From Candidatus Iainarchaeum sp. (GTDB lineage Archaea > Iainarchaeota > Iainarchaeia > Iainarchaeales > JAGHAR01), in NCBI GenBank assembly GCA_021161405.1, contig JAGHAR010000034.1, positions 1 through 8,525 of the forward strand: a stretch of 8,525 nucleotides of DNA. Direction: 5' to 3'. A program made the position numbers and the translations under genes. Of the stretch, positions 1 through 6,373 are shown in pieces (the first letter of the stretch is position 1; every line of letters begins with the position of its first letter). The notes beneath the pieces were generated by a model. The model was not told the origin of the DNA. It was given only the letters and a program-made list of their open reading frames with translations, and did no database searches.

Positions 1-396
1 CATCTATTTGTTGCCGATTTGCACGGTTTTTTTAAGTTTGATATTGCAGATGATTTTTATGCTGTTTATCAAAACCGCCAACTACTAGGTGAAACAGATT
101 CTACGAATGTGGCTTTAGAAATCCAAAAAACACTGCCCTCGTGGTGGTGGAGCAGATTTTCACAAGAGGAATTTAGCTTGCCAAAGGCATACGTGGACAA
201 ATATTGGAAAAAGATAAATATCGACACGGAAAAAGGACCTGTTAAAATCGTATGTACAAAATGCCAAGGAGGCCATTGGTATGTTTGCGTATTTGGAGAT
301 CTGTTTACTACAAACAAAGGAGAGTATAGGGGTGTTGGCGTGTGTAAATTTGCTACTTGCGCTGGGAAGAATTACTTCTACATTTTTTTCAAGTAG
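1..396 (+). CDS. Unrecognised protein, 5'-truncated by window edge
   Basis: The frame is open from base 1 to a TAG at 394-396, giving 131 visible residues. A TTG at 19 could serve as a start, but there is no purine-rich ribosome binding site before it and the frame stays open to the edge. A gene entering from upstream is more likely. I do not recognise the family. Visible features, counted from base 1, are a Trp triplet (residues 48-50), a CxxC (Cys85, Cys88), further cysteines at 96, 115 and 120, and many aromatic residues. There is no obvious membrane segment in the visible part. The Cys pairs could bind metal or form disulfides, but nothing shows which. The gene converges on the glycosylation operon, with only 19 nt between the two stop codons, so it is not part of that transcription unit. 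I am fairly sure it is coding and have no view on its function. Confidence 0.55.
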   Translation, partial: HLFVADLHGFFKFDIADDFYAVYQNRQLLGETDSTNVALEIQKTLPSWWWSRFSQEEFSLPKAYVDKYWKKINIDTEKGPVKIVCTKCQGGHWYVCVFGDLFTTNKGEYRGVGVCKFATCAGKNYFYIFFK

Positions 397-415
397 TACC
401 GCGCATGCTTTTGCA

Positions 416-919
416 TTAGTTTTTGCACCATGCTCCTAGTAATTCCGAAATTGCCTTAGTCAATTTTTCTCTTTCCCTTTCCACAGATGGTTTAAATTTT
501 GCCGCCTTTTTTAATGCCTTCTCAAGTTCTTTTTCATTTAGTATTGCGATTGCTTTGCCTCTTTTATCTAAAGCATATGCTAAATCTATTTGATGATCAT
601 CTGTATGCTCTGCAAACTTCTTAAGGCGTGGGATAATTATTAATGGCTTTTTAAATTCAAGCGCCGCTATTATGCTTCCAGCTCCGGCATGGCTTACAAT
701 AACATCCGCTCTTTTAAAAGCGTTCTCGTATTCCTGTCCGAGCAAAAATTTTTTTGCATTTAGATTTTTCCTCTGCTTTGGTTTTTTTGAATTTCCGTAC
801 TGTACGAAAAAATTTGCAATATTTTTTTCTGCGAGTTTTTCTATTTCGTTAATCAATCTATTGAACTGCTGCGGATGCGTACCAAGAGTTACAAATACTT
901 TTAACTTCTTTTTTCCCAT
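416..919 (-). CDS. Alg13/PssE-like glycosyltransferase catalytic subunit (GT28 C-terminal domain)
   Basis: This 167-residue protein is a single nucleotide-sugar-binding half-domain of the GT28 type, like eukaryotic Alg13 and bacterial PssE/EpsE. It is predicted to bind UDP-sugar (UDP-GlcNAc in Alg13) and, with the Alg14-like protein encoded just upstream, to add a second sugar to a lipid-PP-GlcNAc at the cytoplasmic membrane face. Visible motifs are the N-terminal VTLGTHPQQFNRLI (residues 10-23), the Gly-rich donor loop SHAGAGSI (76-83), PLIIIPR (92-98) and EHTDDHQ (104-110), which is close to the EHxDDHQ typical of this family. The start ATG (919-917) overlaps the upstream TGA as TGATG. A GGAAGTG lies about 7 nt before it. 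Both point to translational coupling with the Alg14-like gene. It is the last gene of the operon. Family assignment is firm; the sugar specificity is inferred from context. Confidence 0.88.
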   Translation of the reverse strand: MGKKKLKVFVTLGTHPQQFNRLINEIEKLAEKNIANFFVQYGNSKKPKQRKNLNAKKFLLGQEYENAFKRADVIVSHAGAGSIIAALEFKKPLIIIPRLKKFAEHTDDHQIDLAYALDKRGKAIAILNEKELEKALKKAAKFKPSVEREREKLTKAISELLGAWCKN

Positions 920-1377
920 CAGAACACACTTCCTGCAAACCTTGCCTTTGGGAAGAATTTTTTATTTTCCTTCCACTGAACAAAGAAAACGTCTGCAAAT
1001 CTGTACATTATTTTTCCGCTTAAGCTTGGCTCTTTAATTCTGCAAAAACTTTCTATAAAAATTACCTTACTTCCAAACAGCTTTGCTATTAAACAGAAAG
1101 GAATTGCTGTATCGGCACCAGTGCTTAATACTATTCTTGGTCTTTCCCGTAGATATATTAACAGCGCCTGGACAAAATTCTTTAGCAATTTGAACAGATT
1201 TCTCCTAGGACACTCTACAAACAAAACTCTTTCTTTCTCTGCCAATATTTTTGAGTCCTCCCTCAAATCTGTAACAAAAAAATATTCATATTTTTCAAAT
1301 GCTTTTTTGAGTTGCATTATCTCCCTTAAATGTCCGCCCGCAGAGCACACAACCGCAACTTTACATTTGTTTCTCAT
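919..1377 (-). CDS. Alg14/PssD-like glycosyltransferase accessory subunit
   Basis: This 152-residue protein is an Alg14/PssD homologue, the half of a split GT-B enzyme that binds the lipid-linked acceptor and recruits Alg13 to the membrane. Family signatures are CSAGGHLREIMQL (residues 11-23), STGADTAIPF (85-94) and the very conserved IFIESFCRIKEPS (106-118), followed by ADVFFVQW (128-135). The length matches PssD and the globular part of Alg14. Unlike yeast Alg14, there is no N-terminal transmembrane helix: the protein starts directly with the first beta strand (CKVAVV). It would have to attach peripherally or through partners. A GGTG ribosome binding site (1388-1385) sits 7 nt before the ATG, and the ATG overlaps the TGA of the preceding transferase gene (ATGA, 4 nt). 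Family is confident; partnership with the next gene is strongly implied by adjacency and by known Alg13/Alg14 biology. Confidence 0.88.
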   Translation of the reverse strand: MRNKCKVAVVCSAGGHLREIMQLKKAFEKYEYFFVTDLREDSKILAEKERVLFVECPRRNLFKLLKNFVQALLIYLRERPRIVLSTGADTAIPFCLIAKLFGSKVIFIESFCRIKEPSLSGKIMYRFADVFFVQWKENKKFFPKARFAGSVF

Positions 1378-2414
1378 AGCAGTACACCGCTAACTGTAAG
1401 AACTAACACTATAGCAGATACTAATGCCTGCAAAAACAGTACAAAAGTCACCACTTGCCATTCTTTCCATTTGTTTTTTCCAGCAAGCATGGCTATATGA
1501 GTAATGGAACAGATTTTTTTCGGAGCTTTTAGATATCCTTCCTTTGTTGCTATGCCAAAAGATTCTCCTTGAAGCTTTGTTCTGAGTTTCAGTATCAGTT
1601 CGAGAAAGAATAAAGCGAATAACGCCACACCTATCTTTTCCATATCCGAAATTATTACTATCGCTGCAGTACTTGCGCCGCAAGCCAAAGTTAATGAGTC
1701 CCCTCCAAATATTTTTGCTGGGAACCAATTGTATCTTAGAAATGCCAATAGAGAAGCGAGCATTGCAGAGCTTAACACTACTGCATTGGGCTTCTGCAGC
1801 ATTATGCCAATTATTAACAAGGTTGCATGGATAATTGCACCTAGGCCTGCCTCTAATCCGTTTAGGCCGGCAAGCATATTGGCTGCGTTTGCGGCTCCAG
1901 TAACGCCAATAGGGATTATTATGAGTGAATAGATGAGGCTGAAACTTACAGCTCCAATTATTGGCAGAAAAATTTGACTCGGCAAAGGTCCAAAGAAAGG
2001 CAGAACAATTACTGGATTTTCTATCTTTACAACCATTAATGGCAAGGCCGCAAATAAAGGCAGCAGTGCATGCTGTAATTTGCTGATTCCCCTTTTCCAG
2101 CCTATTAGGTCATCTAGTAGGCCTATTATAATCGTTATAGAGATTGTGGAAAACGCAGCCAAAAGCAGTGTTAAATTTAATTCTATTAAATTAAGATAGC
2201 GCATCAAAAAGATGTTCAGCATAACCCCCGCGCTGAATCCGATATAGACAGTTAATCCGCCAAGCTCTGCAACTTTTGGTTTGTGCCACTTGTTCATATC
2301 TATGCCTACGAGCCCTCTTTTTTTGAAGGCCTCTATTGCCTTTGGAATTACTATTGAGGTTGCAAAGAATCCTACGGCTATTGTAAGGAATACTGTAATT
2401 AGGATGTTTTCCAT
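1374..2414 (-). CDS. Alg7/AglH-like UDP-GlcNAc:polyprenyl-phosphate GlcNAc-1-P transferase
   Basis: This is a polytopic membrane enzyme of the MraY/WecA/GPT superfamily (346 residues, about 10 hydrophobic segments). It is predicted to transfer GlcNAc-1-phosphate from UDP-GlcNAc to a dolichol/polyprenyl phosphate, the first committed step of N-glycan assembly. Visible motifs are KPKVAELGG (residues 45-53), the Asp pair in LLDDLIGW (99-106), NAANMLAGLNGLEAG (176-190) and FGGDSLT (236-242). The LAGxNGLE form, with Ala where bacterial enzymes usually have Asp, is the signature of eukaryotic Alg7 and archaeal relatives. I chose ATG 2414 because AGGTG (2425-2421) lies 6 nt upstream of it; a GTG at 2423 would add three residues (MCV) and directly abut the aglB stop. 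The 3' end overlaps the Alg14-like gene by 4 nt. The exact sugar is inferred from the family and the operon. Confidence 0.88.
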   Translation of the reverse strand: MENILITVFLTIAVGFFATSIVIPKAIEAFKKRGLVGIDMNKWHKPKVAELGGLTVYIGFSAGVMLNIFLMRYLNLIELNLTLLLAAFSTISITIIIGLLDDLIGWKRGISKLQHALLPLFAALPLMVVKIENPVIVLPFFGPLPSQIFLPIIGAVSFSLIYSLIIIPIGVTGAANAANMLAGLNGLEAGLGAIIHATLLIIGIMLQKPNAVVLSSAMLASLLAFLRYNWFPAKIFGGDSLTLACGASTAAIVIISDMEKIGVALFALFFLELILKLRTKLQGESFGIATKEGYLKAPKKICSITHIAMLAGKNKWKEWQVVTFVLFLQALVSAIVLVLTVSGVLL

Positions 2415-2423
2415 TACACACAC

Positions 2424-4685
2424 CTATGCATTAAAATCTTTTGCTCTGTTACCTCTATAAACAGTGTCAAGTACTTTGAATATTTTTACACCGTCCTTAT
2501 AATAAACCTCTTTGAAGTATTTGGCTGCGTTGCTTTCATTAAACCACAATCTCACAAAAATTGTTTTATTTACTTCTTTATTTACAATTGCGAGCATTCT
2601 GTTGTCTTTTTCCCTGTATAACCACAAAGGCATTTTCGGATCCAAAGTAATGTCATTTGGTTTATCTTGCCATTCTGTTGGCAGATTCTCAAAGTTTGCC
2701 TTGCCTATCCTTAAGGATGCTCCTCCAGCATAGCATTCGTAGTAATTATTTTTCAAACTGCAGACAAACGCAGCGCCTCCGTTTGGCAATCTGTTGCCAG
2801 CATACTTTCTAATTCTTGGATCGTTTGTATTGAGGGTGTTGTAAGCATATACTCCCATGGAGATCATTCCTCCAAAACCTTCTGAATCAAGCACTATGTA
2901 ATCCGGCTTATATCTTCTCATTATTGCTAATGCCTCATTGAGATCTTGGGTTATGTAAAACCTTGCCACATCGCTGTTTGCTCTGCCATCTAGATTTCTA
3001 TTGTCTGTTAATACTTTTCTCTCTCCCAAAAAGCTAAGCCAGTGGCCATAGCTCCACCAATTAAAGAGCTTAGCGTCTTTTGGAGTGTTTTCCTTTATCC
3101 AGTTTGTTGCTGCTTTGTAATTCGGAAAGCTCCTCTCAATTGAAGGAACATGATTTTGGACAAATATACTTGCCGCAGCTACTCCTCCAAAAAGAATAAT
3201 TGCAGCAATAACAGCAGGAGCGTATTTAAGCGCTAAGTTTTCCTTTCCTTCAAGTTGTGCTACATATGTAATAATTGCAACAACAATAGCTAATACAATA
3301 GCAAACGCTAAACCTGTAGAAAGCATTATTAAGAATGCAAAGGCAGCAGTTAAAAAGCTCAGAAGCCATTTGTCTACTTTCGAATTGCTTTTGTATAACT
3401 GAAATGCTTCATATACAAGAAAGCCAGAGGCGGCAGCAATAGGCAATCCAAAGGTGTATGTAAATTTCAGTTTATACCACGCCATAAATAGTGTAATTAA
3501 ATTCCAGAAGAATATCATTGCATGCAACTGCGCATCTTTCGCTTTGAACATTCTAATCGGAATAAATATTAAAGCAAGTATTGGTACTGCGATAAGCAAA
3601 TTGTACTTATGGCCAAAGGCATATTTACCAGGGCTTTCCTCGCCTACGGTCATTTCTATTAGGCCGCCTTTTCTTAAATCGTCAACCAAAATTGTCATGG
3701 ACAAAAAACCGAGGAGTATTAAAAACAACATACCAATAAAAAGAATTCTGGCTGTTTTCTTCTGCCCAACTGATAATTCTTTTTTCGAAAAAAACAGATA
3801 TACAATAAAAGCTACAAATCCCAGAGCAGCTATGAGCACAAGCGGCTGAATTAACCCAGGCAGGCTTCCAAATACATAGTCGTATGTTCTTTTAAGCCAT
3901 TTAGGATAATATAGAGTACTTGCAATTGCAAAAATCGCAAAATTAATAACGTACAGCTTTATGAAGTTTCTATATTTTTCTCTGTCTGTGTTGAAATATA
4001 TCATCGGAGCAGCAAACAGCAGAGTTGAAACCAAAACTAAAGGAACCAAAAGAAACATCTCCCATGTTACTGCCATTAGGATAAAGAATACTGCAGACGC
4101 TATTGCATAGCCGATTGCCCTATTTGTAAATTTTAAATTCTTTACAGAGGCGGAGAAAAATGCCAAACCAATAACCATCCAAAGAAAGCCGAGGCAGTCC
4201 TCCTCAAAGAAGCCGCTCATTGTTCTGTAGACAAAAGATGGTACTAATGCTGCCATAAAAGCAGCCATATAAGCTGCCTTCCTTCCATATATCGGCTTTA
4301 TAAAAAAGTACATTGCGACTGCTGTTAGTGCTCCATAAATTGCTGGCAGAAATTTTACAAATTGAATCCAAAGCTCTTTATTGTAAGCTGCGCCAAGCGT
4401 AAATATCTTATATATGGCGGCATTGAAAAACCAGAAAAAGAAGCTCGTATAACCAAGAGTTGCTCCTCCAAGCTGGTAATAAGCCATCATGTCCCTTGCT
4501 GGAATAAAACCGTGCTGAATTATAAAGGCAACCATTCTTGTGTGAAAATAGGAATCAAAGGCAAATATGAGATCGTATTTCATTAGGTGCGCTCTAACAG
4601 CAAAGCCGAGAAGGAATATTAAAACAATTATAAAAATATGCTTAGCGTTAAGTTCCTTCAGCTTTGCTGCAAATTTGCTTAACAT
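2424..4685 (-). CDS. aglB: STT3/AglB oligosaccharyltransferase with variant WWSYG motif
   Basis: This is the catalytic subunit of N-glycosylation, which moves glycan from a lipid carrier to Asn in N-X-S/T sequons on the outer face of the membrane (753 residues from ATG 4685). About 13 hydrophobic segments (residues 15-509) precede a soluble domain of about 240 residues. Recognisable sites are the first acidic loop FDSYFH (43-48), the second acidic loop GFFEED (158-163), the external-loop-5 motif TVGE (Glu349, the TIxE/SVSE equivalent) and WWSYG (543-547) in place of WWDYG. Asp600 (YIVLDSE) may belong to the DK/MI region. Cys642 and Cys651 could form a disulfide. The start is uncertain: GTG 4694 would add MVK, and neither site has a clear Shine-Dalgarno. 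A TATA-like box at 4720-4729 predicts transcription from about 4698, so the mRNA is nearly leaderless. This is the first gene of the four-gene operon. Confidence 0.93.
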   Translation of the reverse strand: MLSKFAAKLKELNAKHIFIIVLIFLLGFAVRAHLMKYDLIFAFDSYFHTRMVAFIIQHGFIPARDMMAYYQLGGATLGYTSFFFWFFNAAIYKIFTLGAAYNKELWIQFVKFLPAIYGALTAVAMYFFIKPIYGRKAAYMAAFMAALVPSFVYRTMSGFFEEDCLGFLWMVIGLAFFSASVKNLKFTNRAIGYAIASAVFFILMAVTWEMFLLVPLVLVSTLLFAAPMIYFNTDREKYRNFIKLYVINFAIFAIASTLYYPKWLKRTYDYVFGSLPGLIQPLVLIAALGFVAFIVYLFFSKKELSVGQKKTARILFIGMLFLILLGFLSMTILVDDLRKGGLIEMTVGEESPGKYAFGHKYNLLIAVPILALIFIPIRMFKAKDAQLHAMIFFWNLITLFMAWYKLKFTYTFGLPIAAASGFLVYEAFQLYKSNSKVDKWLLSFLTAAFAFLIMLSTGLAFAIVLAIVVAIITYVAQLEGKENLALKYAPAVIAAIILFGGVAAASIFVQNHVPSIERSFPNYKAATNWIKENTPKDAKLFNWWSYGHWLSFLGERKVLTDNRNLDGRANSDVARFYITQDLNEALAIMRRYKPDYIVLDSEGFGGMISMGVYAYNTLNTNDPRIRKYAGNRLPNGGAAFVCSLKNNYYECYAGGASLRIGKANFENLPTEWQDKPNDITLDPKMPLWLYREKDNRMLAIVNKEVNKTIFVRLWFNESNAAKYFKEVYYKDGVKIFKVLDTVYRGNRAKDFNA

Positions 4686-4715
4686 TTTAACCACTGATGC
4701 TAAAAAATTCGCAGC

Positions 4716-4730
4716 AAAATATTTTAAATG
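4716..4730 (-). promoter_or_regulatory. Predicted TATA box of the N-glycosylation operon
   Basis: On the minus strand this reads CATTTAAAATATTTT, an archaeal TATA-like stretch between the 3' end of the 5S rRNA gene and aglB. Its centre is about 30 nt before GTG 4694 and 40 nt before ATG 4685. With the usual spacing of about 25 nt from the box, transcription would start near 4698 and give a leader of only about 4-13 nt. The whole region is AT-rich, so the box is a prediction only. Confidence 0.45.
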
Positions 4731-4767
4731 GATTCTGAAATAGAATTGGAATTAAATTTGCTAAAAT

Positions 4768-4883
4768 GATTAGCGGCTTTGGCAGGCTACCTGCATAAGC
4801 AGGCTGCCAGACCAAACGTGCGCAGCTTAACTTCCGGGTTCGGAATGAGACCGGGTGTTTCCTGCGCACTATGGCCGCTAATC
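4768..4883 (-). rRNA. rrf: 5S ribosomal RNA, complete
   Basis: The minus strand folds as a 5S rRNA of 116 nt. The ends pair perfectly over 10 bp (GATTAGCGGC at 4883-4874 with GCCGCTAATC at 4777-4768, helix I). The core holds the universal stretches GGTCTCATTCCGAACCCGG and GAAGTTAAGC, and GTGCGCA/TGCGCAC forms helix II. The remaining arm can pair as TTTGG/CCAAA, GGC/GCC and CCTGC/GCAGG closed by a TTAT loop (helices V and IV around an internal loop). No 16S, 23S or tRNA gene is visible nearby, so the gene is unlinked from the other rRNA genes. It starts 32 nt after the lysyl-tRNA synthetase stop on the same strand, so it may be cotranscribed or have its own promoter. End positions are set by helix I and may differ by a few bases. 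Confidence 0.96.
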
Positions 4884-4898
4884 AATAATATCTTCTTT

Positions 4899-4913
4899 AA
4901 TAAATTATTTAAT
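4899..4913 (-). promoter_or_regulatory. Possible TATA box for 5S rRNA
   Basis: The 32-nt gap between the lysyl-tRNA synthetase stop and the 5S gene is almost pure A/T. Its minus strand reads TTAAATAATTTATTA over this interval, centred about 23-24 nt before the predicted 5S 5' end (4883). That is where an archaeal TATA box would sit. The composition makes chance matches easy, so independent 5S transcription is plausible but not shown. Confidence 0.35.
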
Positions 4914-4915
4914 TT

Positions 4916-6373
4916 TTATGTTCTCATTTGCGGAAACAGAATTACATCTTTTATTGTCGGTTGGTCTGTTAGCAGCATAACTAGCCTGTCAATACCTATG
5001 CCTAGGCCGCCAGTAGGAGGCATTCCATATTCTAGCGCTTCCAGAAAATCAGTATCTTTTGGATGTTTCTCTTCAAGCTTTGTTTCCTTTTCTTGTTCTT
5101 CAAAGAGTTGCCTTTGTACAATTGGATCATTCAGCTCAGAATAGGCATTTGCCAATTCCATGCCGTTTATGTACAGCTCGAACCTCTCTATAAGCTCTGG
5201 ATCTTTTCTATGAATCTTGCATAATGGAGTTGTCTCTTTTGGATGGTCTGTAATGAAAGTCGGTTGTATTAATTCTTCCTCGCAATGCAATTCAAACAAC
5301 TCAGCAATTAAATAACCTCTTTTCATTGGTCCTTCGTATGCCTTATGCTTTTCAATTTCTTCAAGTATTTCTTTGTCCTTCATTTTATCTACCTCAAAGC
5401 CAGCAATCTCTTTCAATGCTTCTTTCATTGTCATTCTTTTCCATGGCGGCTTGAAGTTAATTTCTTTGCCCTGGTATTTAACCTTGAATTTTCCGTGGAC
5501 TTTTTTTACAATATGCGTAATGAGCTCTTCTGTTAATTTCATAATATCGTTATAGTCCACATAGGCCCAATAGCATTCCATCATTGTAAATTCCGGGTTG
5601 TGTTCCTTATCAATACTTTCATTCCTGAAGTTCTTGCAGACAGTATAGACCTTTTCAAAGCCACCTATAATCAATCTTTTAAGGTACAATTCTGGAGAGA
5701 TACTCAAATACAAATCCCTATCTAAAGCATTTGAATGTGTAATGAACGGCTTTGCTGCAGCTCCCCCATATACGGGCTGTAACAGCGGAATTTCAACCTC
5801 AAGAAAACCTCTCTTCTTTAAGAATTCGTGCAGAGCATCTATTATCTGCGTTCTCTTGATAAACACCTCTCTTACCTCAGGATTCATTATTAAATCCAGG
5901 TATCTCTTCCTGTAACGAAGCTCAACATCTTTTAGGCCGTGCCATTTTTCTGGCAAGGGTCTAATAGATTTGCAAAGCAAGGTAATTTCTGTAGCGAGTA
6001 TGCTTAGTTCATTTCGCTTTGTTTTTATTATCTTTCCTTCAACTCCGGCAAAATCTCCGAGATCAAATAGCTCTAAATCAGAGAAATTTTTGCACACATC
6101 TGATCTGGCAACAACCTGTATTTTAGCGGTTTCATCCATTATGTCAATGAAAACAAGCTTTCCCATATCCCTTATACCCATTATTCTGCCCGCAATGCTT
6201 GTAATGTGTTCTGTTTCTTCACCTGCTTTTAACGAATCGAATTTTCTGTGGAGTTCTGCTGCCTTTGCTTTTCTATTGTAGCTGTAAGGATAGGGTTCTA
6301 TCCCTTTACGCCTTGCTTCCTTTAACTTTTCCAATCTGCTTTTAATTAAATCCTCAATTGCCACGCTAATCAC
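4916..6373 (-). CDS. lysS: Class II lysyl-tRNA synthetase
   Basis: This enzyme charges tRNA-Lys with lysine in the cytoplasm. The 485 residues match the bacterial/eukaryotic class II enzyme. An N-terminal helix and OB-fold anticodon-binding domain (about 57-130, ITSIAGRIMGIRDMGKLVFIDI) precede the catalytic domain. Class II motif 2 is FRNESIDKEHNPEFT (249-263) and motif 3 is GGLGIGIDR (455-463). ERFELYINGMELANAYSELND (396-416) is a typical LysRS active-site segment. Many euryarchaea use the unrelated class I LysRS instead, so the class is informative about lineage. The start GTG (6373) overlaps the TGA of the TBP gene as GTGA, which supports this start and translational coupling. There is no GGTG ribosome binding site, only the purine-rich end of the TBP tail. 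No catalytic residue appears to be missing. Confidence 0.95.
   Translation of the reverse strand: MISVAIEDLIKSRLEKLKEARRKGIEPYPYSYNRKAKAAELHRKFDSLKAGEETEHITSIAGRIMGIRDMGKLVFIDIMDETAKIQVVARSDVCKNFSDLELFDLGDFAGVEGKIIKTKRNELSILATEITLLCKSIRPLPEKWHGLKDVELRYRKRYLDLIMNPEVREVFIKRTQIIDALHEFLKKRGFLEVEIPLLQPVYGGAAAKPFITHSNALDRDLYLSISPELYLKRLIIGGFEKVYTVCKNFRNESIDKEHNPEFTMMECYWAYVDYNDIMKLTEELITHIVKKVHGKFKVKYQGKEINFKPPWKRMTMKEALKEIAGFEVDKMKDKEILEEIEKHKAYEGPMKRGYLIAELFELHCEEELIQPTFITDHPKETTPLCKIHRKDPELIERFELYINGMELANAYSELNDPIVQRQLFEEQEKETKLEEKHPKDTDFLEALEYGMPPTGGLGIGIDRLVMLLTDQPTIKDVILFPQMRT

Noticed and set aside
405..416. ATGCTTTTGCAT inverted repeat between the two convergent genes, possible shared terminator
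   Set aside because: The stem is only 4 bp with no T tract directly after it on either strand. It could be chance in an AT-rich gap.
672..1393. Plus-strand open frames of 121 and 90 codons
   Set aside because: They are antisense to the Alg13- and Alg14-like genes, which have clear family motifs.
4780..4808. Near-palindrome read as an intrinsic terminator or mobile-element end
   Set aside because: It is part of the 5S rRNA helix IV/V arm and lies inside helix I of that RNA.
4687..4869. Minus-strand 60-codon open frame over the 5S gene
   Set aside because: It lies almost wholly in the 5S rRNA, which fully explains the sequence, and it has no ribosome binding site.
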